Positions 55,814 through 64,000 of a DNA stretch of 64,000 nucleotides are shown one piece after another (position 1 is the stretch's first letter; every line of letters starts with the position of its first letter). The translations under genes were made by a program, and so were the position numbers. This DNA comes from Devosia submarina. Lineage in GTDB: Bacteria; Pseudomonadota; Alphaproteobacteria; Rhizobiales; Devosiaceae. The stretch is taken from positions 62,001 through 126,000 of the forward strand of contig NZ_PYWB01000009.1 of NCBI RefSeq assembly GCF_003056345.1, in the 5' to 3' direction. The notes under the pieces were generated by a model. That model saw only the letters and a list, made by a program, of their open reading frames with translations. It did not search any database and was not told the DNA's origin.

Positions 55814-56781
55814 GCGTCGTCACCACCGCCGTGCTCGCGAACCAGTTTGCGGTCCGGGGCTGGTGGGGCGTCATGCGGGCGGCCGAAATCAGGCGCCGCG
55901 GTTTCCTGGCCGGCTGAGATAATCGAGCGGCGGATGGCACGGGTGCGGGTGAACATGGCTTCCAGCGCGGGACCGTCACCCATGCGCACGGAGCGCTGCA
56001 AGGCCGACAGGTCCTCTGAAAAGCGCCCGAGCATTTCAAGCACTGCATCGCGGTTGGTAAGGAAAATATCGCGCCACATCACCGGATCAGACGCGGCAAT
56101 GCGGGTGAAATCACGGAAACCAGAGGCCGAGAACTTGATCACTTCGGACTGTGTCGCAGCTTCAAGATCGGCCACCGTGCCCACGATGTTGTAAGCAATC
56201 AGATGCGGGATATGGCTGGTGATCGCCAGCACCATGTCGTGGTGAGGGGCATCCATGGCTTCAACCTGGCTGCCCATGGCACGCCAGAAAGCGGCAAGCT
56301 TCTCGGTTTGCGCCGGATCGACTTCGGCCCCAGGCGTCAGCACGCACCAGCGGCCGGCAAACAATTCGGGAAAGCCGGCGGAGGGGCCGGAATGCTCGGT
56401 TCCAGCCAGCGGATGGCCCGGGATGAAATGAACGCCTTCAGGAACCAGGGGCGCAACAGTCTTGACCACATGACCTTTAACTGAGCCCACATCGGACAGG
56501 ATCGCACCCGTCTCGAGAGCTGGAGAGATCGTGCGCATCACGCCTTCATAGGCACCCACAGGCGTGCAGATGATAACGAGATCGGCCCCGCGCACGGCTT
56601 CGGCCGCGTCGAGCGTATAGATGTCGCCCAGCTTGAGCTCGCGCGCTTCGTCCAGTGTCTCGGGTTTGCGCGTTGCAATGGAGATCACATCCACCAACCC
56701 CTGGCGCCGAGCGGCCAAGGCAATGGACGAGCCGATCAGCCCGATGCCGATCAGGGCGAGTTTGCGGAAGTGCACGCTCAT
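55810..56781 (-). CDS. tyrC: Prephenate/arogenate dehydrogenase
   Basis: NAD-dependent step to 4-hydroxyphenylpyruvate or tyrosine, 323 residues. The Rossmann motif GIGLIGSSIALAARR is at residues 12-26, then CTPVGAYE, DVGSVKGHV and the catalytic HPLAGTEHSGP block. It overlaps the hisC gene by four bases, forming a hisC-tyrC operon. Confidence 0.94.
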   Translation of the reverse strand: MSVHFRKLALIGIGLIGSSIALAARRQGLVDVISIATRKPETLDEARELKLGDIYTLDAAEAVRGADLVIICTPVGAYEGVMRTISPALETGAILSDVGSVKGHVVKTVAPLVPEGVHFIPGHPLAGTEHSGPSAGFPELFAGRWCVLTPGAEVDPAQTEKLAAFWRAMGSQVEAMDAPHHDMVLAITSHIPHLIAYNIVGTVADLEAATQSEVIKFSASGFRDFTRIAASDPVMWRDIFLTNRDAVLEMLGRFSEDLSALQRSVRMGDGPALEAMFTRTRAIRRSIISAGQETAAPDFGRPHDAPPAPDRKLVREHGGGDDA

Positions 56782-57866
56782 GAGATTTGAACCAAAGCCT
56801 TGAGGATACCAACAACGCCGCGCATGGCCTGTTCCGAGCCGATGGAAATCCGCAAACCTTGTGGAATGCCATAAGAACCGCCGATTTCACGCACGATCAG
56901 CCCGCGCTCCAGCAGCGTCTCGAAAGCAAGGGATGCGTGCTCGGCATCGGGAAACAGCACCATCACGAAATTGGCTTGGCTCGGCACCACATGCATGTGA
57001 TTGCCGTCGAGTTCAGCCGTTATCCAGTCGCGCCATTGCGCATTGTGTGCCTTGAGTTTGGCTGTGAACTCAGTGTCACGAGTGGCTGCCGCGCCCGCCA
57101 TCTGCGCGGGCAGATTGACGTTGAATGGCCCGCGAATGCGGTTGATGGCATCAACCAGATGAACTGGTCCGACCATCCAGCCAATACGTACGGCGGCCAG
57201 GCCCATCTTGGAAAAGGTGCGGACCATGGCAACGTTTTGCGCTTCGTTGACGAGGTCGAGCCCGGTCGTGAAATCGGGCGCCGTTACGTACTCGGCATAA
57301 GCGTTGTCGATCACCAGCAGGATGTCGGGTCGCAATCCGGCATGCAGACGTCGGATCTCGCTGTCGGGCAGATAGGTGCCGGTGGGATTGTTGGGGTTAG
57401 CCAGCCAGACGATCTTGGTCTGGGGCGTCACAGCCGACAGCAGCGCGTCGACATCGGCGGTATACTGGTCCTCATCCACCATGACGATCTCGGCGCCGGC
57501 GGCCTTGGTGATGATGGGATAGACTGAAAAGCCGTAGCGGCTCATGATCGCCTGGTCGCTTTCGCCCAGATAAGCCTGGGCGAGCAGGTGCAGCAGATCG
57601 TCCGATCCATTGCCGCAAACGATGTGATCGGGGTCGATGCCATGCACCTCGCCCAGTGCCGTCCGCAGAATCTTGGACGAGCCCTCGGGATAGATGTCGA
57701 GCTTTTCTGCTGCGGCCCGGTAAGCCTCGATCGCCTTAGGGCTCGCCCCCAGCGGAGATTCATTGGACGAAAGCTTGACCGCATTGCTGCCGGGTGCGCC
57801 GGCTTTGCCCGGCACATAAGCTGCAATGTCAAGAATGCCGGGCTGCGGGACGGGATGATCGGACAT
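56778..57866 (-). CDS. hisC: Histidinol-phosphate aminotransferase
   Basis: PLP-dependent class I/II aminotransferase of 362 residues. The PLP lysine is in RTFSKMGLAAVRIG near residue 220, with NPNNPTGTYL and IDNAYAEYV blocks. It serves histidine biosynthesis and, judging from its pairing with tyrC, may also act on aromatic amino acid precursors. Starts 64 bases before the lysA end, in the same direction. Confidence 0.93.
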   Translation of the reverse strand: MSDHPVPQPGILDIAAYVPGKAGAPGSNAVKLSSNESPLGASPKAIEAYRAAAEKLDIYPEGSSKILRTALGEVHGIDPDHIVCGNGSDDLLHLLAQAYLGESDQAIMSRYGFSVYPIITKAAGAEIVMVDEDQYTADVDALLSAVTPQTKIVWLANPNNPTGTYLPDSEIRRLHAGLRPDILLVIDNAYAEYVTAPDFTTGLDLVNEAQNVAMVRTFSKMGLAAVRIGWMVGPVHLVDAINRIRGPFNVNLPAQMAGAAATRDTEFTAKLKAHNAQWRDWITAELDGNHMHVVPSQANFVMVLFPDAEHASLAFETLLERGLIVREIGGSYGIPQGLRISIGSEQAMRGVVGILKALVQIS

Positions 57867-57930
57867 GGATATTACGCCGGGTTGAATGCGCGCGGACCAT
57901 AGTCAAAGGGCCCGCCGAACGCAAAGGGAG

Positions 57931-59190
57931 TCAGAGCCAGTCAGGCACGCTGTCGAGCGCGATCAGCTCCTCCAGCGACTTGCGCGGGCGGATCACATGG
58001 AAGCGGTCGCCATCCACCAGCACTTCGGGAATGAGGGCGCGCGAATTATAGGTCGACGCCATAACAGCGCCATAGGCCCCCGCGCTCATTACTGCGAGCA
58101 GGTCGCCTTCCTTGACGCCGGGCATGGTGCGCGCCTTGGCCAAATAATCACCCGTTTCGCATACGGGCCCAACAATATCGGCCTTGATTGGGGCGAGATT
58201 GGAATGGTTTACCGGCACAATATCGTGGTGCGCTTCATAGAGGGTGGGGCGGATAAGATCGTTCATCGCTGCGTCAACGATCACGAAATTGGTGCTGCCT
58301 TCCTTGACGTATTCGACCTTGGTGACAAGGATGCCGGCATTGCCCACCAGCAAGCGGCCCGGCTCGATTACAAGGCTGACACCGAGCTGCCCAATCTTGT
58401 CCCGGACAACAGCGGCATAGGCGCTGGGCAGGGGTGGGGCGGTTTCGTCGACGTTATAGGGAATGCCCAAGCCGCCACCCACATCAACGTGCTCGATGTG
58501 GTGACCCTGCGCCCTTAGCGCCGTCACCAATTCGGCCATGAGGCCAAAGGCGTTGCCAAAGGGCTCAAGGTCGGTGATCTGCGAGCCGATATGCATGTCA
58601 ACGCCGACAGCCTCGACATTAGGCAGATCGGCAATGCGCTGATAAACCTCATGGGCACGCTGATAGGAAATGCCGAACTTGTTTTCGGCCTTGCCAGTGG
58701 AGATTTTGGCGTGCGTGCGCGCATCGACATCGGGGTTGATGCGCACCGATACCCTTGCGGTCAGCCCCATATCGGCCGCGACCATGGAGAGCCGCTCGAG
58801 CTCGGGTTCGCTTTCGACGTTGAAGCACTTGATGCCAGCCTCAAGTCCCCGGCGCATTTCCGCGATGGTCTTGGCCACACCAGAAAACACGATCATGTTC
58901 GGCCGGATGCCTGCCGCCAGGGCGCGCTCCAGCTCGCCCAATGACACCACATCGGCGCCAGCGCCTTCGGCAGCCATGAGCTTGAGCACGGCTTGATTGG
59001 AATTGGCCTTCATCGCATAGGCGAGCAGGGTCGGAATGCCTTCAAAGGCAGACTTCACCACGCGCACATGTCGGCGCAGCGTCGCTGCTGAATAGACATA
59101 GAAGGGCGTGCCCACCTCCGTCGCAAGGTCATTGAGGTTGACGTCCTCGGCAAAAAGCGTGTCGCCGCGATGTTCGAAATGGTGGACCAA
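57931..59190 (-). CDS. lysA: Diaminopimelate decarboxylase
   Basis: Last step of lysine synthesis, PLP-dependent, 419 residues. PLP lysine K61 (YAMKANSNQ), HIGSQI, the phosphate-binding GGGLGIPY and substrate-site CETGDYLA are present. The frame is open to 59361, but the extra stretch translates an intergenic repeat. The TTG at 59190 is preferred: it gives a normal MVHHFEHR start with GGGAAG about 11 bases upstream. Confidence 0.94.
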   Translation of the reverse strand: MVHHFEHRGDTLFAEDVNLNDLATEVGTPFYVYSAATLRRHVRVVKSAFEGIPTLLAYAMKANSNQAVLKLMAAEGAGADVVSLGELERALAAGIRPNMIVFSGVAKTIAEMRRGLEAGIKCFNVESEPELERLSMVAADMGLTARVSVRINPDVDARTHAKISTGKAENKFGISYQRAHEVYQRIADLPNVEAVGVDMHIGSQITDLEPFGNAFGLMAELVTALRAQGHHIEHVDVGGGLGIPYNVDETAPPLPSAYAAVVRDKIGQLGVSLVIEPGRLLVGNAGILVTKVEYVKEGSTNFVIVDAAMNDLIRPTLYEAHHDIVPVNHSNLAPIKADIVGPVCETGDYLAKARTMPGVKEGDLLAVMSAGAYGAVMASTYNSRALIPEVLVDGDRFHVIRPRKSLEELIALDSVPDWL

Positions 59191-59223
59191 GGCTGTTGTT
59201 TCTTCCCGGTGGGGTCCCGCAAC

Positions 59224-59312
59224 AGACCTCATCCTGAGCTTGTCGAAAGACGAGGTCGTGGCATGGTGCCGTTCAACCTTGTGGTTCGACAGGCTCACCA
59301 TGAAGTTGAACC
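59224..59312. repeat. Dispersed palindromic intergenic repeat, copy K, abutting the lysA start
   Basis: AGACCTCATCCTGAGCTTGT with CGAAAGACGAGGTCGTG faces TTGTGGTTCGACAGGCTCAC with CATGAAG. It ends about 35 bases upstream of the lysA start codon and therefore lies in the lysA leader. Confidence 0.8.
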
Positions 59313-59397
59313 CGGGACCAATGCTGCACACGCTTCTTCCCCAAGAAAGAAGGGTTGTCATGCTCTAGTGCAGTGATGGCAAAAACAAAAGCAAGAC

Positions 59398-60117
59398 TTA
59401 CCGGTCCGGCTCATAAGCGGCTTCGATGCGGTCGGCTACCAGGGACTGCAGCTGCCAGAGATGGGGATCATGGATGCCCATTTCCTCAAGGTGCTGGACG
59501 GTGGCAAACAGATATTCGGCCATCGAACCCCGCGAGCCGACAGCCGTTGCGAGCACGTGGGCGATCTCCTCAACCGAAAGGCCCGAGACATAGCGACCCG
59601 AATTCCGATCGATGCAGAAGGTCAATGCCCTGACGGTCCTGTCGCCGGCGCGGGCATTGACCCAGCGCGGCGGGAAGGCGGAAGGCAGCCAGGCCATTTC
59701 GCGCTCAAGGAGCTGCGTCATGCATTCTTCGATCCGATTAGGCGGCAGGCGATAAAGGACGCCCTTGCAGGCGCCGCCACGATCAAGTGCCAGCATCAGC
59801 CCAGGATTTTCGTCCGACCCGCGGAAGCGATTGTTCCAGCCGAGGCAAAAGGCACGGTGCCAGCCGCGTACCAGGCCGGTGCGCATTTCCACGAAATCGC
59901 AGGCTGGTTTCCAGATCAGCGAGCCATAGGCAAAGATCCAGACCTCCCCCATGTCGCCTTCGCGGCTAATCAGCTCGGCTATGGTGCGCTGGTGATCCTC
60001 GGGCGTTGCCGCATGATAGCCCTCGGGCGGTGGCGGCATCTCCTCGGCGAGATCAAGCGGTTGCAGATAGCCGACATGACGCTCGGTGAGCCGCATCTGT
60101 CGGGTTGATCTGGGCAC
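59398..60117 (-). CDS. ChaC-like gamma-glutamylcyclotransferase (long form)
   Basis: A 239-residue ChaC-family protein. After a 55-residue N-terminal extension the core has IFAYGSLIWKPACDFVE near 63, LALDRGGACKGVLYRL, and the catalytic glutamate in LLEREM. The core is longer and closer to the full-length family than the 182-residue paralogue at 54.2 kb. An ATG at 60096 is an alternative start. It sits between argH and lysA, a position often held by a small lipoprotein in related genomes; none is seen here. Confidence 0.88.
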   Translation of the reverse strand: MPRSTRQMRLTERHVGYLQPLDLAEEMPPPPEGYHAATPEDHQRTIAELISREGDMGEVWIFAYGSLIWKPACDFVEMRTGLVRGWHRAFCLGWNNRFRGSDENPGLMLALDRGGACKGVLYRLPPNRIEECMTQLLEREMAWLPSAFPPRWVNARAGDRTVRALTFCIDRNSGRYVSGLSVEEIAHVLATAVGSRGSMAEYLFATVQHLEEMGIHDPHLWQLQSLVADRIEAAYEPDR

Positions 60118-60165
60118 CGCTCGCTCCGTGTTTGCCTTGGGCAGACGGTGACTTATTCGCCCGAC

Positions 60166-61614
60166 CTATTCAACCCCGCCATCGCCATGGCCGCCATGCT
60201 TTTTCTTGCCCAAGAGCTTGGGTTCATGGCTTTGTCCCGTTAGCAGGGTTTTCCAGCGAGCTGCCTGCACCAACACATTTGCTGGTGCCGTGCCGCCATA
60301 GGACTGCCGCGCTGCAACGGAGGCTTCCACGGTCAGCACCTTGTGGATACGGCTGTCGATGCGTTCATCGATCGTCTTGAAGTCCTCGATAGTGAGGCCC
60401 TCCAATTCACAGCCCTTCTGCTCGGCGAGAGCCACGACCTGCCCCGTGATGTGATGGGCATCGCGGAAGGGAATATTGAGCTCGCGCACCAGCCAATCGG
60501 CAATGTCGGTCGCCGTCGAGAATCCGGCCGAAGCCGAAGCCCGCATGCGCTCTCGATTGGCCATCATATCCCCGATCATTCCGGTCATAGCGGCGAGGGA
60601 AAGCGAGAGAGCATCAAGCGCGTCAAAGGCAACTTCCTTGTCCTCCTGCATGTCCTTGCTATAGGCGAGCGGCAGGCCTTTCATCACAACCAGCAAGCTC
60701 GTCAGCGCGCCCAGGATGCGACCGATCTTGGCGCGCACCAGTTCGGCGGCGTCAGGATTGCGCTTTTGCGGCATGATGGAGGAGCCAGTGGTGAATTTAT
60801 CCGACAGCCGTACAAAGCCGAACTGCGCCGAACTCCAGATGACCATCTCCTCGGCGAAGCGGGAAAGATGCATGGCGCAAATGGCTGCAGCCGCCAGCGT
60901 CTCGAGAATGAAGTCGCGGTCTGAAACGGCATCGAGCGAATTGGCAGTGGGGCGATCGAAGCCGAGCTTTTCAGCCGTCATATGGCGGTCGATGGGGTAG
61001 GGCGTACCGGCCAGTGCCGCAGAACCAAGCGGGCTTTCGTTGAGGCGCTTGCGGGCGTCCAGCAGCCGTCCCGCGTCGCGGCCCAGCATTTCGACATAAG
61101 CCAGCAGATGGTGGCCAAAGGTCACCGGCTGGGCACTTTGCAGATGGGTGAAGCCCGGCATGATGGTTTCGGCTTCCGCTTCTGCGCGCTCCACCAGCGC
61201 GAGCTGAAGGGTGTGTACCTGAACCACCAGAGTATCGATTGTGTCGCGGACATAGAGCTTGAAATCGGTCGCGACCTGATCGTTACGCGAGCGCGCCGTA
61301 TGCAGGCGACCGGCCGCATCGCCGATCTTTTCGCGCAGGCGCGATTCGACATTCATGTGAATGTCTTCAAGCGCCCGCGAAAAGGTGAAAGTGCCGCCCT
61401 CGATTTCGGCCAATACCTCGTTTAGACCCGCAACAATGCTGTCGCGGTCCTCATGCGTCAGAATGCCCGTCTCACCGAGCATTGTCGCATGGGCGATCGA
61501 TCCGGCAATATCCTGGCGGAAGAGACGCTGATCGAATCCGATCGATGCGTTGATTTCTTCCATGATGGCGTCGGGTCCGGTTGCAAACCGGCCGCCCCAC
61601 ATCTTGTTGCTCAT
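60166..61614 (-). CDS. argH: Argininosuccinate lyase
   Basis: Final step of arginine synthesis, releasing fumarate. In 482 residues the signature [11 protein letters not shown] is intact, with [12 protein letters not shown] and [11 protein letters not shown] blocks. It is slightly longer than usual because of a C-terminal tail rich in Lys, Gly and His ([11 protein letters not shown]). The ATG at 61614 has GAGG seven bases upstream. It is divergent from tlpA with 22 bases between starts, a common Hyphomicrobiales arrangement. Confidence 0.97.
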   Translation of the reverse strand: MSNKMWGGRFATGPDAIMEEINASIGFDQRLFRQDIAGSIAHATMLGETGILTHEDRDSIVAGLNEVLAEIEGGTFTFSRALEDIHMNVESRLREKIGDAAGRLHTARSRNDQVATDFKLYVRDTIDTLVVQVHTLQLALVERAEAEAETIMPGFTHLQSAQPVTFGHHLLAYVEMLGRDAGRLLDARKRLNESPLGSAALAGTPYPIDRHMTAEKLGFDRPTANSLDAVSDRDFILETLAAAAICAMHLSRFAEEMVIWSSAQFGFVRLSDKFTTGSSIMPQKRNPDAAELVRAKIGRILGALTSLLVVMKGLPLAYSKDMQEDKEVAFDALDALSLSLAAMTGMIGDMMANRERMRASASAGFSTATDIADWLVRELNIPFRDAHHITGQVVALAEQKGCELEGLTIEDFKTIDERIDSRIHKVLTVEASVAARQSYGGTAPANVLVQAARWKTLLTGQSHEPKLLGKKKHGGHGDGGVE

Positions 61615-61636
61615 TGAATGACCTCGGAGACCGTTT

Positions 61637-62299
61637 ATGACCGATACGCATGCGCCCCGCCCCGGAGCAACACGCAGCGTCCGGCTGGCGATCATCCTGG
61701 GCTTGGCTGGATTGGTGCTAGCTATAGCTGCGTGGGTGATGCTGGGCAATGCCGGAGAGGCGCGGGAATGCCCCGTGCAGGAAGAAGCGGCAACAGCAAT
61801 CGGGGACGCAGCAGTGGGTGAGCTCGCCGCGCTCAATGGCACGGGGGAAGGGCGTGGCTACGGCACGATGGCGTTCAAGGACGCTGCGGGCCAGCCGGTG
61901 ACCATCGCTGATTTCAAGGGCAAGAAGCTCCTCGTCAATTTCTGGGCCAGTTGGTGCGTGCCCTGCCGGGAGGAAATGCCGGCGCTCGACGCCTTGGCGA
62001 CGCAGTACAATTCGGATGCGTTCATGGTGCTGCCGATCAATCTCGATATTGGTGCCGGCGGGCTCGAAAAGGCGCAGGCGTTTCTGGACGAGAACCAGTT
62101 CAGCAATCTGCCGCTTTATGCCGACAACACTTTCGCAGCGTTTGAGCGGCTCAAGCAGCAGGCCGTGGCCGTGGGGCTACCTGCAACGCTGGTGCTGGAC
62201 GAGAACGGGTGCGAGCTTGCCGTGCTGCAGGGCCCGGCCGAGTGGAACAGCGATGACGGGCGTGCGGTGGTGGAAACACTGCTCCGCTTGGGCGCCTAA
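61637..62299 (+). CDS. tlpA: TlpA-family thiol:disulfide oxidoreductase
   Basis: A 220-residue membrane-anchored periplasmic thioredoxin. The N-terminal helix (about 17-40) anchors it; the thioredoxin domain carries the redox motif [11 protein letters not shown] near residue 107, and [13 protein letters not shown] has the cis-proline. The family reduces disulfides in cytochrome c or copper-site maturation. Divergent from argH. Confidence 0.92.
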   Translation: MTDTHAPRPGATRSVRLAIILGLAGLVLAIAAWVMLGNAGEARECPVQEEAATAIGDAAVGELAALNGTGEGRGYGTMAFKDAAGQPVTIADFKGKKLLVNFWASWCVPCREEMPALDALATQYNSDAFMVLPINLDIGAGGLEKAQAFLDENQFSNLPLYADNTFAAFERLKQQAVAVGLPATLVLDENGCELAVLQGPAEWNSDDGRAVVETLLRLGA

Positions 62300-62336
62300 G
62301 CGGCCCGTCCAATAGCCTCACGGTGAGAGGTCACAG

Positions 62337-62558
62337 CTAGATCAGCCGGTCCACCACGGCGCCTGAGTCAACCACAGGCGTCTCGGCTTCTCCATCAGGG
62401 CTGAGCAGCGCTGCCCGAGCCTGCTCGTCACTGATAGCCCGCTGGAGCGCGAGGCTGAGTTCAGCCACCTTGCCAAGCTGGGCCTCCACTGGCGTGCCGG
62501 AGCGATCCACCATGCGGTTGATCATGACGCTTGAGCCGATGCCGAGCGGATTGCCCAT
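62337..62558 (-). CDS. Small hypothetical protein paired with a YjfB-like gene
   Basis: Seventy-three residues, not recognised. The ATG at 62558 has GGAGG six bases upstream. The N-terminus MGNPLGIGSSVMINRMVDRSG is followed by an Ala-rich helix (LGKVAELSLALQRAISDEQARAALL). No signal peptide. It follows the YjfB-like gene by 17 bases and is surely cotranscribed, so a motility-related role is a guess from company only. Confidence 0.6.
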   Translation of the reverse strand: MGNPLGIGSSVMINRMVDRSGTPVEAQLGKVAELSLALQRAISDEQARAALLSPDGEAETPVVDSGAVVDRLI

Positions 62559-62575
62559 CGCCGTCCTCCAGCCCC

Positions 62576-62755
62576 TTATGCGAGCTTGTCTAGCGCGCCC
62601 TGTCCTGGGGGTGGCGCCGAGCGCGCCGACTGCATGAGCGTATCAAGCAATTCGGCCTGCATCTCGTGCGTCTTCTTGAAGACGGCAATCTGCACGCTGC
62701 CCTGCAGCTTGGCCGAATTCATCGCCATCACCTGCATGCTCAGGTCAGTGTTCAT
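62576..62755 (-). CDS. YjfB-like small protein (putative motility protein)
   Basis: A 59-residue helical protein, MNTDLSMQVMAMNSAKLQGSV, then QIAVFKKTHEMQAELLDTLMQ. The pattern of SVQIAVFKKTHEMQ matches the YjfB family of putative motility proteins. A near-perfect ribosome site (AAGGAGG, five bases away) supports the start. No flagellar genes are within the window; the chemotaxis locus is 36 kb away. Confidence 0.62.
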   Translation of the reverse strand: MNTDLSMQVMAMNSAKLQGSVQIAVFKKTHEMQAELLDTLMQSARSAPPPGQGALDKLA

Positions 62756-62818
62756 CCGGACCTCCTTGGGTGATGTCCAGGAACGAACCTAGAGCCAAGC
62801 GGTAAACAAAGCTTTGGG

Positions 62819-63415
62819 CTATTTGTCCTTCTTGAGGTCTCCGTAATTGCCCGGCACCCAGAGCACGTCGCGGGCGCCATTGCCGTTGGCAACGCGGCAA
62901 AGAACGAACAGGAGATCCGACAGGCGGTTGAGGTAGCGCACAGCTTCCCCGTTGGTGTCGGGCTCGGCTGCCGCAAGTTCAACTGTCAGGCGCTCGGCCC
63001 GGCGCGTGATTGTGCGGGCGAGGTGGAGACATGCCGCGAGCGGCGTGCCACCCGGGAGGACAAAGCTTTTAAGCGGCTGCAGATCGGCATTGTAGTGGTC
63101 GATCTGTTTTTCCAGAAACAGTGTCTGCACGGGACGCACGCGCAGGGACGGGTGCTCGGCCGCGGGGTCGTCCTGCCCCGGTGTGGCTAGATCGGAGCCG
63201 ACATCGAAAAGGTCGTTCTGAATGCGGCTTAAAAGCATATCGATCTTGGGCATGGAGCCGGTATGCAGCCGCGCCTGGCCAATGGTGGCATTGGCCTCCT
63301 CCACCGTTCCATAGGCATCGATGCGGATATCGTATTTGGGCCGGCGAGGGCCGCGGACCAGGCCGGTCGTGCCGTCGTCGCCAGTGCGGGTGTAGATGAC
63401 GTTGATCTTGACCAT
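62819..63415 (-). CDS. Cob(I)yrinic acid a,c-diamide / cobalamin adenosyltransferase, PduO type
   Basis: Transfers adenosyl from ATP to cob(I)alamin. In 198 residues the N-terminus INVIYTRTGDDGTTGLV carries the ATP-binding TRTGDDGTTG motif, and RRAERLTVEL with LNRLSDLLFVLCR forms the C-terminal active-site helices. It starts three bases after the small membrane protein gene. Confidence 0.94.
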   Translation of the reverse strand: MVKINVIYTRTGDDGTTGLVRGPRRPKYDIRIDAYGTVEEANATIGQARLHTGSMPKIDMLLSRIQNDLFDVGSDLATPGQDDPAAEHPSLRVRPVQTLFLEKQIDHYNADLQPLKSFVLPGGTPLAACLHLARTITRRAERLTVELAAAEPDTNGEAVRYLNRLSDLLFVLCRVANGNGARDVLWVPGNYGDLKKDK

Positions 63416-63418
63416 TGC

Positions 63419-63616
63419 CTAGCTGCGCCCGCCAAACAGGAAGAGCGCACCCAAAAGCAGGGCGAGTGCCACGGCCTGGCCGATAACGCGCAAGCGCATC
63501 AGGCGTTGGCTGGTATTGCCCGGACCGCCCTTGAGCATGTTCCACAATCCCATGATCAGCACGATCACGACGAAAAGCAGAGCCAAGGCGATGGCGATAT
63601 TGAGAAGGGTTTCCAT
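63419..63616 (-). CDS. Twin-transmembrane small protein (HIG1-like)
   Basis: A 65-residue protein with two helices (about 4-26 and 46-61) joined by a charged loop NTSQRLMRLRVIGQ. This resembles the HIG1-type twin-transmembrane family, whose mitochondrial members act on respiratory complexes. Commonly beside a cobalamin adenosyltransferase gene in Hyphomicrobiales, as here. Confidence 0.8.
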   Translation of the reverse strand: METLLNIAIALALLFVVIVLIMGLWNMLKGGPGNTSQRLMRLRVIGQAVALALLLGALFLFGGRS

Positions 63617-63637
63617 GGAATCCTCGGTGGGGTCGGG

Positions 63638-64000
63638 CTAGCCTCTTATATACGCAGCGAGCCCCTCGGCCAGAGCATCGTAAATGGCGCGAATGCGATG
63701 GGAAGTGAACACTTCCTTGTGCGTGGTGAGCCAAACCTCGAGCGGCGGGATGCCTAGGTCAACGGGCAGGGCAACAAGGCCGGGCGTCAAATGCAACAGA
63801 TTGCCCTGGGCAATGCCGATGCCCAGCCCCGCTCGAACCAGCTCCCACTGGTTTGCCTGATTGTCGGTACGCAAGACGAAATGATCGCGTCGCAAAGGTA
63901 GTCCACGCGCTTGCGCGAAATCGATAATGGCGTCGGAGCGATCGAGGCCAACCAGATCATGGTCGGTGAGCTCAAGTGGTGTTTGCGGCGTACCGCGCCT
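63638..64000 (-). CDS. C-terminal part of a LysR-family regulator (5' truncated by window edge)
   Basis: The frame is open from 64000, so 120 C-terminal residues are visible; the helix-turn-helix is outside. The segments ELVRAGLGIGIAQGNLL and LPLRRDHFVLRTDNQANQ match the effector-binding domain of LysR-type regulators, and VWLTTHKEVFTSHRIRAIYDAL is a typical C-terminus. The target is unknown; it reads toward the HIG1-like gene. Confidence 0.85.
   Translation of the reverse strand, partial: RRGTPQTPLELTDHDLVGLDRSDAIIDFAQARGLPLRRDHFVLRTDNQANQWELVRAGLGIGIAQGNLLHLTPGLVALPVDLGIPPLEVWLTTHKEVFTSHRIRAIYDALAEGLAAYIRG

Overview
The window is GC-rich chromosomal DNA of an alphaproteobacterium of the order Hyphomicrobiales (Rhizobiales). 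The best match by gene content and order is a Devosia-like member of Devosiaceae, but that is inference from gene families and local synteny, not from a marker gene. Supporting cues are the cheS/cheY1/cheA/cheW and cheD/cheR/cheB/cheY2 set with two CheY proteins, the argH/tlpA divergence, lysA, hisC-tyrC next to a DUF2125 protein, a zinc-ribbon gene divergent from ftsEX-plsC, and alphaproteobacterial palindromic intergenic repeats. No CRISPR array, prophage, integrase or insertion sequence was seen.

Layout. 1-9.3 kb: the end of a GH2 glycosidase, a PAS/PAS/GGDEF diguanylate cyclase, and a leftward carbohydrate operon (PhyH-type oxygenase, solute-binding protein, two permeases, UgpC/MsmX-type ATPase, MGH1-like glycosidase). 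9.3-12.4 kb: a methyltransferase, tRNA-Ala(CGC), a siderophore-interacting protein and a SAF-domain oxidoreductase. 12.4-26.8 kb: a large chemotaxis locus. Its first transcript is STAS protein-cheY1-cheA-cheW, closed by a terminator. Then come a 76-aa orphan, a leftward DXXXQ protein (CheT-like), and a second rightward group cheD-mcp-cheR-cheB-cheY2 closed by another terminator. Two tandem HAMP-type receptors, both ending DWNEF, follow. 26.8-35.6 kb: methylglyoxal synthase, livGFHM with the LIV-type binding protein gene leftward at 32.5-33.8 kb, a short-chain dehydrogenase, an orphan OpuAC-like binding protein and a CX5R phosphatase-like protein. 35.8-46.5 kb: pyruvate carboxylase, glyoxalase II, methyltransferase, mtgA, ispA, MOSC protein, YbaK deacylase, ispG and a YkvA protein. 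46.5-53.8 kb: a membrane protein, an 890-bp repeat-packed gap, fumC, rpmF, a CpdR-like receiver with a zinc-ribbon protein, ftsE-ftsX and plsC. 53.8-64 kb: two ChaC-family proteins, DUF2125 protein, tyrC-hisC, lysA, argH, tlpA, a small motility-like gene pair, PduO-type adenosyltransferase, a twin-transmembrane protein and the end of a LysR regulator.

How the parts fit. The chemotaxis locus holds a complete excitation and adaptation set (CheA, CheW, two CheY, CheR, CheB, CheD, three receptors). It also seems to carry both accessory signal-termination factors known from Sinorhizobium meliloti (CheS-like and CheT-like), with the CheT-like gene detached and facing away from cheD. That arrangement is the most noteworthy biology here. 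The rest is mostly housekeeping and transport, punctuated by families of dispersed palindromic repeats that mark most of the longer intergenic gaps and in one case abut the start of lysA.
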